Part shown: piece by piece, positions 7,944-17,928 of the stretch | Position numbering within the stretch: position 1 is the stretch's first letter | How the letters are laid out: every line of letters begins with the position of its first letter | Source: Pseudomonas muyukensis | GTDB lineage: Bacteria; Pseudomonadota; Gammaproteobacteria; Pseudomonadales; Pseudomonadaceae | Direction of reading: 5' to 3' | Assembly (NCBI RefSeq): GCF_019139535.1 | Contig: NZ_CP077073.1 | Location: forward strand, 5,050,501-5,114,500 | DNA: 64,000 nucleotides | Program-made: the position numbers and the translations under genes | The notes under the pieces: generated by a model | Seen by the model: the letters and a program-made list of their open reading frames with translations, nothing else | What the model was told of the DNA's origin: nothing | Databases searched by the model: none

Positions 7944-7980
7944 GAGAGCTGATTTATCACCTGGGTATAAATCAGCTCTC
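7944..7980. other. Perfect 14-bp hairpin after the exonuclease gene
   Basis: GAGAGCTGATTTAT (7944-7957) pairs exactly with ATAAATCAGCTCTC (7967-7980) around a 9-base loop. There is no T-run on the plus side, so it is not a classic terminator. It may protect the 3' end of the CBASS mRNA or separate it from the next gene. Confidence 0.65.
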
Positions 7981-8043
7981 ACGCCACACAAAACGCATGA
8001 GTTTCCAGACTTGTTTCAAAAGACATACTGAGATCTGTACATT

Positions 8044-8502
8044 ATGAGTGACGAAAAAACCACACGCTCACTAGAGCACGCTTGGAAGTATTTTGAGCTA
8101 CATGCACAACAGCGAATGACTGTATTTAATTTTTTTCTTGCAATTTCTGGCTTAACTGCAGCCGGTATTGGTGCCGGATTGCAGCAAGGGGATAAGTTTT
8201 CAGCGTTAGTATGCTTGCTGGGCTGCTTCCTTTTCTTCATCGCATTTCTATTTTGGAAATTAGACCAGCGCGTATCCTTAATGATCAAAGCGTCCGAGAA
8301 CGCAATTATTGCTTTAGAACAAGCTGCAGTAACCAAAGAAGCTTCGATTTTTTCCAACGAGCAGCCATTGAGTAAATCTTTTGGAGTTACGACAACGTGG
8401 TCCTATGGTAGATGCTTTCGAACATGCTTTATCTTGGTTGCGCTTTCTGGGCTATTTTTTATTTTTGCGCCTTACTTAATGAGTATGACATGCTCACCAT
8501 AA
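8044..8502 (+). CDS. Small three-TM membrane protein, probable CBASS accessory
   Basis: 152 residues. Predicted membrane segments: about 27-48 (FNFFLAISGLTAAGIGAGL), 52-70 (LVCLLGCFLFFIAFLFW) and 126-147 (CFILVALSGLFFIFAPYL). A conserved-looking cytoplasmic motif, AWKYFELHAQQRM before TM1 and FWKLDQRVSLMIKASENAI after TM2, is typical of small membrane proteins found beside CBASS and other defence operons. A two-TM accessory accompanies some type III CBASS systems (Cap19, from memory). Here a 176-nt gap with a hairpin separates it from the exonuclease, so it may have its own promoter. A membrane-acting accessory or effector role is possible but unproven. Confidence 0.7.
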   Translation: MSDEKTTRSLEHAWKYFELHAQQRMTVFNFFLAISGLTAAGIGAGLQQGDKFSALVCLLGCFLFFIAFLFWKLDQRVSLMIKASENAIIALEQAAVTKEASIFSNEQPLSKSFGVTTTWSYGRCFRTCFILVALSGLFFIFAPYLMSMTCSP

Positions 8503-9051
8503 TGAAAGCGTAATAGCTTAAAGATTTTAATATTTCACTAAGAAAGGCGACATGCTGCGTTACACTAGATATTCATGTCGCCCGCCTCTGTCCGTGCTTC
8601 GCGGAGGTCCACTCTGGGCCAAAAGAGGCAGCCGGTCGAATAAAGCGTTTTCCCTTTTCGGAGCTAGCTACCAAAACCGCCTTATTGCGACACTGCCCTC
8701 AAACGACATAAGTAAATTAGCTTACGCAGCTTAACGCGTAAACATCCGTAGGATCTATAGTTGAAGCGGATCGACCATGTTCTTCATGCAAGTTACTACT
8801 GAGCCTAAAAAATTCCCAATCGGCTCAGGCCGACATTGCGTAAAGCAATAGTGCTCATTGGACTGTGGTAACTCCGAAGACCTGGGGATCGGCACAAAAA
8901 ATATGAGAATGGGCTTGATACGCGGCAAGCACGTTAAATCTTTCAAGCAGCCTCATATCATTATGATGATGCTGTGCTGAAAATTTAATATCGAACGATC
9001 CTACTTGCTCCTTCATATGCGACGGGATCTGTACAACCGTCTAACAAGGAT
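8503..9051. other. 549-base intergenic stretch in the island
   Basis: No convincing gene; the short ORFs here lack an RBS or recognisable content. A 9-bp inverted repeat GGCGACATG (8546-8554) / CATGTCGCC (8574-8582) with a 19-base spacer is present and could be an operator or a recombination remnant. Confidence 0.4.
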
Positions 9052-9585
9052 ATGGGCGGTTTGAACGGTCAACGCTTGAAGGGGTTCTGTAGATTCTGCG
9101 GCGCGCGAGCAGAGCTAGCATTGTTCGCAGAAGGTGAAGGTCAGCGTGACCTTGATGAACACCTACGCCTGAGCAACCTGTACTGCACCACCCACCGCCC
9201 AAAGACACCGGATGGACGCTGGAACCCGGCATACAGGCAAGCAATGAGATCTGTAGCGCAGTTCGACCTAGAGCTGGCCAGATTGAGTAGACAATGCGCG
9301 ATACGAGCAGAGCCTAAGGCAAAGTCTGGTGACGAGCTCGTCGACGCGTATATCTTTCGATACATGCTTAGCCAAACCCTACACCTAGCGGACGAAGCGG
9401 AGCTAAGAAATCTCGCTCGACTAATGGTGGACGTGAAACTGACAGACCGAAGAAAGCAAATCCTCGTACTGCAAAAATTCGGCTTCAACCAGTCAGAAAT
9501 TGCTCGCAGACTGGAGATCGAGCGCCAAGCAGTGTCCAAAGCTCTTCGCTCAATTCCTGATTGCTTTCGACTTTCGAAAGAATGA
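9052..9585 (+). CDS. Hypothetical zinc-ribbon/HTH DNA-binding protein
   Basis: 177 residues. The N-terminus has a probable zinc site, Cys13-x2-Cys16 (GFCRFCGAR) with Cys45-x2-His48 (YCTTH). The C-terminus, about 130-170, is a helix-turn-helix of the sigma-region-4/LuxR type: LTDRRKQILVLQKFGFNQSE, then IARRLEIERQAVSKALRSI. It may be an island-encoded regulator; similar proteins occur on Pseudomonas islands from memory. The ATG has AAGGA only one base upstream, which is unusually close, and no better in-frame start exists before the upstream stop. It has its own transcription context, separate from the CBASS operon. Target unknown. Confidence 0.65.
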   Translation: MGGLNGQRLKGFCRFCGARAELALFAEGEGQRDLDEHLRLSNLYCTTHRPKTPDGRWNPAYRQAMRSVAQFDLELARLSRQCAIRAEPKAKSGDELVDAYIFRYMLSQTLHLADEAELRNLARLMVDVKLTDRRKQILVLQKFGFNQSEIARRLEIERQAVSKALRSIPDCFRLSKE

Positions 9586-9873
9586 GTGAGTCAAACTGCG
9601 TCATTACACACATAGGCCCAAACGTTTGCACTCGACGCGTCCAGTCACTTGCATTTGATCCGACTAGATCTCTTACATGGCTAACGAAAAAACAGGTCTC
9701 CACGACCAGCAGCCCCCCTTTTTTCGGCCCCTGCTTCTGAAGAAAAACGGCCGCCTGGTTGTTTTCTCGCCCCCACTTAACGCGTCATGGCGGCCTCTTA
9801 GAAATCCGAAGCTTTACAGACCATCTTAGGCATTACAATACAAACCACCTAAATTACACAGAGCGGTTATTAC

Positions 9874-10602
9874 ATGGAAAGTGCTAAGGAACTCAACGTA
9901 AATTCAGGCTACACAGCAGCGATAGATGACTTGAAAAGGAGAGCCAAGCGATCTAGGACAGCAAGACTCTATATAGCTTTGGGCTTGTTAATTTTAATGA
10001 GCCTTGCAGTGGCGGCTGTGTTTAGTTCGAGTCAGACCAGGACATATTCACTCCGAGAACTTGGCGAGAAAATCTCTTTTAACAAAATGCGTGACCCTGG
10101 ATTATTTTTACGCAAATCCAACGATCTCCTCGAGAAGATTTATCCTGACAGCATCATTAACATGGGAAGGCGGATGGATGGCGAAGACGTCAAGGAAGAA
10201 AGTTTTACAATGGATGAGCGCACCGCCTACATGCGCGAGCTTGAGCAACTGGTGAATTTCTATGAGCGCACCCAGACAGCGTATTCGAAACAGCCATTTG
10301 TACAAGAAACACCGGAATGGACAAGCTCCGTATCGTCTATGGCTTTTACATTTGGCGCTATAGCTGTTTCAATTCTATTATTCCAAACAGCAGTTTCCTT
10401 TATAAGGTATTACTCACAGCTAGCAGAGCTTTATGACTCGCAAGCTAGCGCACTATTGGCCGCAAATAACGACCCAGAAAAGTTTGTAAAATATTCAGAG
10501 ATGCTCTCCCCATCAGGCGTTAGTTTCGGAAAGCCTCCTGTGAGTGTGTATGAGCGAGCATTTGAAGCAATAGCATCAATTAGAGGGAAAGAGACGAAGT
10601 AA
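9874..10602 (+). CDS. Hypothetical two-TM membrane protein
   Basis: 242 residues, not recognised. A basic cytoplasmic N-terminus (DLKRRAKRSRTARLY) precedes TM1 at about 31-51. A polar, probably periplasmic region of about 100 residues follows, then TM2 at about 152-175 (AFTFGAIAVSILLFQTAVSF). A C-terminal cytoplasmic tail follows with YYSQLAELYDSQASALLAAN, which could form a coiled coil. The topology resembles membrane components of some defence or stress systems, but no family can be named. It stands alone, 288 nt after the zinc-ribbon gene, and is followed by a strong terminator. Its position in a defence island makes it a candidate for an uncharacterised defence role. Confidence 0.6.
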   Translation: MESAKELNVNSGYTAAIDDLKRRAKRSRTARLYIALGLLILMSLAVAAVFSSSQTRTYSLRELGEKISFNKMRDPGLFLRKSNDLLEKIYPDSIINMGRRMDGEDVKEESFTMDERTAYMRELEQLVNFYERTQTAYSKQPFVQETPEWTSSVSSMAFTFGAIAVSILLFQTAVSFIRYYSQLAELYDSQASALLAANNDPEKFVKYSEMLSPSGVSFGKPPVSVYERAFEAIASIRGKETK

Positions 10603-10623
10603 AGACCGACACAGAACTCAGAA

Positions 10624-10650
10624 GAACCCGCCTCTGGCGGGTTCATTTTT
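10624..10650 (+). terminator. Intrinsic terminator
   Basis: GAACCCGCC-TCT-GGCGGGTTC followed by ATTTTT, directly after the membrane-protein gene and before the convergent integrase stop codon. Confidence 0.85.
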
Positions 10651-10651
10651 G

Positions 10652-11863
10652 CTACCCAGTTGTTTTACGAGGTCTCTTAAGCGTCCATTCATCAATCATA
10701 TCGGCCCAATCCTGCAACATAGCGCGACGCTGATCCCGGTACTCGGCCTTGTTGTAGACAGCTCGCACACCCTTCTGCTCGTGCGCAAGACACTTCTCGA
10801 TCCAGTCGGAGTTGTAGCCCGCCTCATGCAGCAGCGTGCTGGCCGTGCGTCGCAGATCGTGGGGACCGAATTTGCCTAATGGCACCCCTTCCTTTTGCGC
10901 AAGGCGATAAGTGAGCGTCAGTACTTGGTTGATCGTGGCCGCACTCATTGGTAAATCGGAGTCGTAGCGTGACGGCAGAACGTAGTCTGAACCTCCAGCC
11001 AAGGTTTTCAACGCGATGAAGAAATCCAATGCCTGCTGGGACAGAAACACCAAATGAGGGTTACGACGCTTCATCCGCTCTTTGGGGATCGTCCACAGCG
11101 CCTCGCTGAAATTGATCTCACCCCACGTCGCATTGGTAAGCTCGCTCTTGCGCACCATTGTCAGCAGAAGGAGCTTTGCCGCAGCACGAACCGAAGTCGC
11201 GGTACCGATTCTGTCCATGTACTGGTACATCAGCGCAATTTCATCGGGCGTCAACGCACGGTCACGTGGCTCAAATTTCGCGATGCTGGCAGGCCGTACC
11301 AGATCTGCCGGGTTTTCAACCTTCTGGCCACGCTCAATGGCCCAACGGAAGACTTGCAGCACGATCTCCCGCGAGTGGACGGCGGTTGCAGGGGCACCCC
11401 GCTCCACTATGGCATCCGTCAGCGCACGCAGATCCTCATGGGTGATTTCGACTAGCTTCTGATTGCCAAATTTCGGCTTCAACTCACGCTCGTAGACTGA
11501 TCGACGCATGTCTCGCGTCGAATCCGCCATCTGGTAACCGCGCAGCCATTTTTCAGCCCAAGCGTCAAAAGTCTCAGCACCCTTCGTGCGCGCCTTCGCA
11601 CGCGCTTTTTCCTTAGCTGGAGACTTTCCAGCGACGACCATCTTCTTCGCCTCCCCTAGCCGCTCGCGAGCCTCTGCCAGAGTGATCCCCCCTAAGCCAT
11701 AACGACCGAAGGTGATGGTCTCCTGCCGGCCGTTGATGGAGTAGTTGTAGCGAAAGGAGATTGAGCCGGCTGGGGTGACGGCCACGTACAAGCCGTCACG
11801 GTCAATCACCTTGTAGAGCTTGTCCTGGGGCTTGAGATTTCGAAGCTTGGTATCGGTGAGCAT
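10652..11863 (-). CDS. Tyrosine recombinase (P4-type integrase) of the guaA island
   Basis: A 403-residue site-specific recombinase that moves the island into and out of guaA. The N-terminal arm-binding domain (about 1-85; LTDTKLRNLKP, KVIDRDGLYVAVTPAGS) is typical of P4/CP4-type integrases. The catalytic domain carries Arg238 (MVRKSEL), His335-x2-Arg338 (HDLRR), His361 (LAHEQ) and the nucleophile Tyr370 (AVYNKAEY), so it appears active. The start is taken at MLTDTK (11863), where family members begin; an upstream start at 11881 is possible. It lies next to attR, as usual for such islands, with several TACCATG repeats between it and the core site. Confidence 0.95.
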   Translation of the reverse strand: MLTDTKLRNLKPQDKLYKVIDRDGLYVAVTPAGSISFRYNYSINGRQETITFGRYGLGGITLAEARERLGEAKKMVVAGKSPAKEKARAKARTKGAETFDAWAEKWLRGYQMADSTRDMRRSVYERELKPKFGNQKLVEITHEDLRALTDAIVERGAPATAVHSREIVLQVFRWAIERGQKVENPADLVRPASIAKFEPRDRALTPDEIALMYQYMDRIGTATSVRAAAKLLLLTMVRKSELTNATWGEINFSEALWTIPKERMKRRNPHLVFLSQQALDFFIALKTLAGGSDYVLPSRYDSDLPMSAATINQVLTLTYRLAQKEGVPLGKFGPHDLRRTASTLLHEAGYNSDWIEKCLAHEQKGVRAVYNKAEYRDQRRAMLQDWADMIDEWTLKRPRKTTG

Positions 11864-11887
11864 GGCTTCCACTATTTCCATGAAAAA

Positions 11888-12039
11888 ATACCATGCTCTG
11901 AAAAGCTCGGAAAAATGGGGTCCATCCCCAGTAAAACCGGGCCTTTAGGCCAACTCGATACCATGCCAACACTGAGGCAAAGGACATGGTATTGAGCGTC
12001 ATGCATGGCATTAGATGCAGTCAATACCCCGTACCATGC
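11888..12039. repeat. TACCATGY repeats, possible integrase arm-type sites
   Basis: ATACCATGC at 11888-11896 and 11958-11966, GTACCATGC at 12031-12039, the inverted copy ACATGGTAT at 11984-11992 and a related GCATGGCA at 12003-12010. Several copies in both orientations between the integrase gene and attR suggest binding sites for the recombinase arm domain or an excisionase. Confidence 0.45.
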
Positions 12040-12102
12040 CACACAAACACCGTGCTTGGCGATGCAGAACGCTACCCGAATTTGCCAGACCCAAAAAGCC
12101 AA

Positions 12103-12124
12103 AAGCCCGCAATTACGCGGGCTT
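12103..12124 (-). terminator. Island-supplied terminator for guaA
   Basis: AAGCCCGC-AATTAC-GCGGGCTT; on the minus strand it is followed by a T-rich run. It lies 46 bases past the guaA stop, just inside attR, replacing the original guaA terminator now stranded at 2702-2731. Confidence 0.75.
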
Positions 12125-12169
12125 CAGGGCATTTTTTGCTAGATCGTGCCGGGCAATGCCGGACGTCCA

Positions 12170-12182
12170 ATCATTCCCACTC
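12170..12182. other. attR: right attachment core inside the guaA 3' end
   Basis: Copy of the 13-bp core at 2765-2777. It overlaps the guaA stop codon and the codons for its last three residues, so integration keeps the GMP synthase sequence intact. Confidence 0.85.
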
Positions 12183-13748
12183 GATGGTGGCCGGCGGCTT
12201 GCTCGACACGTCGTAGGTGACGCGGGAGATACCGTCGATTTCGTTGATGATACGGCCGCTGACGGTTTCCAGCAGCTCGTACGGCAGGTGCGCCCAACGC
12301 GCGGTCATGAAGTCCACGGTCTCGACGGCACGCAGGGCCACGACCCAGGCGTAGCGACGGCCGTCGCCGACGACGCCGACCGACTTGACCGGCTGGAACA
12401 CCACGAATGCCTGGCTGGTCTTGTGGTACCAGTCGGCCTTGCGCAGTTCTTCGATGAAGATATGGTCGGCGCGACGCAGGATGTCGGCGTATTCCTTCTT
12501 CACTTCACCGAGGATGCGCACGCCCAGGCCTGGGCCCGGGAACGGGTGGCGGTAGACCATGTCGTAGGGCAGGCCCAGCTCCAGGCCGATCTTGCGCACT
12601 TCGTCCTTGAACAGTTCGCGCAGCGGCTCGACCAGCTTGAGGTTCATTTCCTCCGGCAGGCCACCGACGTTGTGGTGCGACTTGATCACGTGGGCCTTGC
12701 CGCTCTTGGCGCCGGCCGACTCGATCACATCGGGGTAGATGGTGCCCTGGGCGAGGAACTGGATGTTCTCCAGCTTGCTGGCTTCGGCATCGAATACGTC
12801 GATGAAGGTGCGGCCGATGATCTTGCGCTTCTTCTCTGGGTCGGCTTCGCCGGCCAGGTTGTCGAGGAACTGCTTCTCGGCATCGGCGCGGATCACCTTG
12901 ACGCCCATGTTCTCCTTGAACATGGCCATCACCTGGTCGCCTTCGTGCAGGCGCAGCAGGCCGTTGTCGACGAACACGCAGGTCAGCTGGTCGCCGATGG
13001 CGCGGTGCAGCAGCGCGGCAACCACCGAGCTGTCGACACCGCCGGACAGGCCCAGCAGGACGTTGGCCGAACCCACCTGGGCACGCACCTGGGCGATGGC
13101 GTCCTCGACGATGTTCGAAGCCGTCCACAGGGCTTCACAGCCGCAGATGTCCTGGACGAAGCGCGACAGGATGCGACCGCCCTGCTTGGTGTGGGTCACT
13201 TCCGGGTGGAACTGCACGCCGTAGTAGCCCAGGGCGTCGTCGAACATGCCGGCGATCGGGCAGCTCGGGGTGCTGGCCAGCACATGGAAGTTGCCCGGCA
13301 TCTGGGTGACCTTGTCGCCGTGGCTCATCCACACGTCCAGGCCCAGCACGCCGTCGTCGTCGACATGGTCTTCGATGCCGTCGAGCAGGCGGCTCTTGCC
13401 GACCACGTCGACACGGGCGTAACCGAACTCGCGCAGGTCGGAACCTTCGACCTTGCCGCCCATCTGTTCGGCCATGGTCTGCATGCCGTAGCAGATGCCC
13501 AGCACGGGCACTTTCAGGTCGAACACCGCCTGCGGCGCGCGCGGGCTGTTGGCTTCGTGGACCGACTCGGGGCCGCCGGCCAGGATGATGCCGCGCGGGT
13601 TGAATTCGCGGATCGCTTCATCGTCCATGTCGAACGGGTGCAGTTCGCAGTACACGCCGATCTCGCGCACGCGGCGGGCAATCAGCTGGGTGTATTGGGA
13701 ACCGAAATCGAGGATCAGGATGCGGTGAGCGTGAATGTCGAGGGCCAT
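12171..13748 (-). CDS. guaA: GMP synthase (glutamine-hydrolysing)
   Basis: Converts XMP to GMP using ATP and glutamine in de novo purine synthesis. It has 525 residues, full length. The N-terminal class I glutamine amidotransferase carries GICYGMQ with nucleophile Cys86; the ATP-pyrophosphatase domain has the P-loop LSGGVDSSV; and the C-terminal dimerisation domain ends TIEWE. It is downstream of guaB with a 77-nt gap, in the conserved guaBA arrangement. The last codons form the attachment core of the neighbouring island, but the protein end matches the expected GuaA sequence. Confidence 0.98.
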   Translation of the reverse strand: MALDIHAHRILILDFGSQYTQLIARRVREIGVYCELHPFDMDDEAIREFNPRGIILAGGPESVHEANSPRAPQAVFDLKVPVLGICYGMQTMAEQMGGKVEGSDLREFGYARVDVVGKSRLLDGIEDHVDDDGVLGLDVWMSHGDKVTQMPGNFHVLASTPSCPIAGMFDDALGYYGVQFHPEVTHTKQGGRILSRFVQDICGCEALWTASNIVEDAIAQVRAQVGSANVLLGLSGGVDSSVVAALLHRAIGDQLTCVFVDNGLLRLHEGDQVMAMFKENMGVKVIRADAEKQFLDNLAGEADPEKKRKIIGRTFIDVFDAEASKLENIQFLAQGTIYPDVIESAGAKSGKAHVIKSHHNVGGLPEEMNLKLVEPLRELFKDEVRKIGLELGLPYDMVYRHPFPGPGLGVRILGEVKKEYADILRRADHIFIEELRKADWYHKTSQAFVVFQPVKSVGVVGDGRRYAWVVALRAVETVDFMTARWAHLPYELLETVSGRIINEIDGISRVTYDVSSKPPATIEWE

Positions 13749-13783
13749 GACTCAATCTCGTCAGTGGAAATCGGAAACGACGC

Positions 13784-13804
13784 GGGGCTGTGTATGACAG
13801 CCCC
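13784..13804 (-). other. guaB-guaA intercistronic hairpin
   Basis: GGGGCTG (13784-13790) pairs with CAGCCCC (13798-13804). It has no T-run; it may modulate guaA expression relative to guaB or protect the guaB message. Confidence 0.5.
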
Positions 13805-13825
13805 GTTCGGTAATTGCTGGAAGCC

Positions 13826-15939
<2,114 letters not shown>

Positions 15940-15989
15940 GCTTGAGGCGGGCCTGCGAACTGCGGTAATGGCGCAATTCTACCGCCTGC

Positions 15990-16745
15990 TCAGGCACTCA
16001 GGTAGCGACCGATCAACGCCAGGCCGCTGGCCAGCACCAGCCAGGTGATCAACCGCACGAAGGCCTCGCGGGACAGCCTGAGGGTCAGCCGTCGCCCCAG
16101 CCAGGTACCGGCGAACATCACCGGCAGCAGGCAGGCGGCCAGCAGCAGCAGGCTGACGTCGGCATACACGCCGGCGATCAGGAACAGCGACAGGCGCACC
16201 ACCGTGCTGCAACTGATCAGCGCGACCTGGGTCGCCCGCACCTGTTCCTTGCCCTCCAGCCGTGCGCTGAGGTAGATCGCGTATAAAAAACCGCCACTGC
16301 CGAACAGTGCGCCGAACAACCCGCCCACCGTGCCCATGGGCACCGCCCAGGCACCCGACAGGCTCGCCGGGCGCACCTTCACCGCCAGGCCATAGACCGC
16401 ATAGGCGGTGACGAACAAGCCCATCAGCAACAGCAGCACATCCGACTTCAGGCGCAGCAGGAACACCACGCCCAGCGTGCAGCCCACGGCCATGAACGGC
16501 AGCAGCCTGAGCAGTTCGCCGCGTACCACGTCGCGCCGCGACGGCAGCAGGTTGCCGAAGGCGGCGACGAAGTCCAGCAGCACCAGCAACGGGACGATCC
16601 GCGACAACGGCATGAAATGGATCAGCACGGGCCCGGCCACCAGCGCGGTGCCGAAGCCGGCAATGCCAAAGACGATATAGGCCGCCCCGACCGCCAACAG
16701 GATGGGCAGCCAGTCAAGCGTGGAAAACGACAGTTGAGCGAACAT
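15990..16745 (-). CDS. TauE/SafE-family membrane transporter
   Basis: A 251-residue inner-membrane protein with about 7-8 hydrophobic segments. It has the TauE/SafE pattern of two related halves: GIAGFGTALVAGPVLIHFMPL in the first and GTVGGLFGALFGSGGFLYAIYL in the second, each with the Gly-rich loop. Members export sulfite, sulfoacetate or related organic anions. It is divergent from a LysR regulator at 16843, which likely controls it. The substrate is not predictable. Confidence 0.88.
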   Translation of the reverse strand: MFAQLSFSTLDWLPILLAVGAAYIVFGIAGFGTALVAGPVLIHFMPLSRIVPLLVLLDFVAAFGNLLPSRRDVVRGELLRLLPFMAVGCTLGVVFLLRLKSDVLLLLMGLFVTAYAVYGLAVKVRPASLSGAWAVPMGTVGGLFGALFGSGGFLYAIYLSARLEGKEQVRATQVALISCSTVVRLSLFLIAGVYADVSLLLLAACLLPVMFAGTWLGRRLTLRLSREAFVRLITWLVLASGLALIGRYLSA

Positions 16746-16842
16746 CGGGGCAATTCCTCAGAAGACAGCTGAAGGTTAGCCAGGCGCAAGCCATGCCGAC
16801 TAATATGCCTTTGCGCCACAAGCCATCTTGAAAAGGCATGAC

Positions 16843-17721
16843 ATGACTTCAATCCGCCAGTTGCGTTACTTCGTCGAAATCGCCGAGAGCGGCAGCTTCA
16901 GTGCAGCGGCCGAGCGGCTGTACATTGCCCAGTCGGCCCTGAGCCGGCAGATCAAGGAGCTGGAACTGCAGCTCGAAACGCCCTTGTTCGAGCGCACCGC
17001 GCGCCAGCCCCGGCTGACCGCCGCCGGGCTGGCCTTCCTTGATCGCGCCCGGCGCCTGCTGGCCGACCTGGACAAGGCCGAGCGCCTGGCCCGGGAAGTC
17101 GGCCAGGGCCTGCGTGGCAGCCTGCGCCTGAACCACTCCAGCACCGTGCCCCTGACTGGGCGACTGCTCGCCCAGTTGGGCGGGTACCTGGCGGCCAACC
17201 CTGGCGTGTCGCTGGAAATCGCCCAGCAATCGTCCGAAGCACAGCTGGAGGACATCGCCGAAGGGCGCCTGGATATCGGCCTGTTGCGCCTGCCTGTGTT
17301 GCGCCAGCATGAGGGCGTGGCGCTGCACGCCTTGTTCGATGAACCCCTGCTGTTGGCGGTGGCGGCGCAGCACCCACTGGCGGGGGCCGCCAGCGTGCAG
17401 CTGGGCCAGTTGCGCGAGGAGCGCTTCATCTCCATTCCGCACCGCCAGCGCGGTGGCCTGAGCTACCTGTCGGCGTCGCTGTGCATGGCCGCGGGCTTCT
17501 TCCCCCGGGCGGCGCAGGTGGTGTCGCGCAAGACCACCCAGTTGCAGCTGATCCAGGCCGGGTTCGGGGTGGCGTTGCTGCCGGCGAGCATGCGCGAGAT
17601 CGCCCCGCCGGCGGTGCGCTTCGTGCCGTTGGCCGAGGCCTGCCAAAGTACCGTGGCGCTGGCGTGTCGCCGGGATGCCGGGGAGCTGGTGCAGCAGTTT
17701 GTGGCGGCGATGATGTATTGA
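16843..17721 (+). CDS. LysR-family transcriptional regulator
   Basis: A 292-residue LTTR. The N-terminal winged HTH (about 1-60) contains IRQLRYFVEIAESGSFSAAA, then RLYIAQSALSRQIKELE. The C-terminal periplasmic-binding-like effector domain is full length. The ATG at 16843 has AAGG six bases upstream; a TTG 15 bases earlier is less likely. It is divergent from the TauE-type transporter with a 97-bp shared promoter region, the typical layout for autoregulation plus control of the divergent gene. Confidence 0.9.
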   Translation: MTSIRQLRYFVEIAESGSFSAAAERLYIAQSALSRQIKELELQLETPLFERTARQPRLTAAGLAFLDRARRLLADLDKAERLAREVGQGLRGSLRLNHSSTVPLTGRLLAQLGGYLAANPGVSLEIAQQSSEAQLEDIAEGRLDIGLLRLPVLRQHEGVALHALFDEPLLLAVAAQHPLAGAASVQLGQLREERFISIPHRQRGGLSYLSASLCMAAGFFPRAAQVVSRKTTQLQLIQAGFGVALLPASMREIAPPAVRFVPLAEACQSTVALACRRDAGELVQQFVAAMMY

Positions 17722-17740
17722 GGCCTTCACGCAAACACCC

Positions 17741-17857
17741 TGTAGGAGCGGCCTTGTGTCGCGATCGGGCTGCGAAGCAGCCCCAGTTCTTCAGCTTTGC
17801 CGCAGAGACCGGCAGGGCTGCTCTGCGGCCCGATCGCGACACAAGGCCGCTCCTACA
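17741..17857. repeat. REP palindrome pair
   Basis: Begins TGTAGGAGCGGCCTTGTG and ends with its reverse complement. Inner arms ATCGGGCTGCGAAGCAGCC and GGCTGCTCTGCGGCCCGAT flank a short loop. It separates the LysR gene and xseA. Confidence 0.9.
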
Positions 17858-17928
17858 ATGATCGTGCCCTGCCGCGACGACCGGGCCAGGACAGACAACC
17901 AGGGCCGATGTCCTTTATGATGCCTGCC

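Larger units (their letters stand above)
2765..12182. mobile_element. Integrative genomic island in guaA carrying a type III CBASS defence operon
   Basis: About 9.4 kb flanked by a 13-bp direct repeat, with a P4-type tyrosine integrase adjacent to the right end reading away from attR. The interior has noticeably more A+T than the backbone. The 3' end of guaA is a recognised target of tyrosine integrases, and here the reading frame is regenerated by the right-hand core. Cargo: small ORF, CBASS operon, zinc-ribbon/HTH protein, membrane protein. No conjugation or replication genes are seen, so it is probably a non-autonomous integrative island. Confidence 0.9.

Noticed and set aside
8552..8946. 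Short ORFs of 60-63 codons in the island gap
   Set aside because: Weak starts (one TTG), no recognisable features, and no coding bias obvious by eye.
12171..12182. Truncation of guaA by the island
   Set aside because: The right core rebuilds the normal C-terminus ending Glu-Trp-Glu, so guaA is intact.
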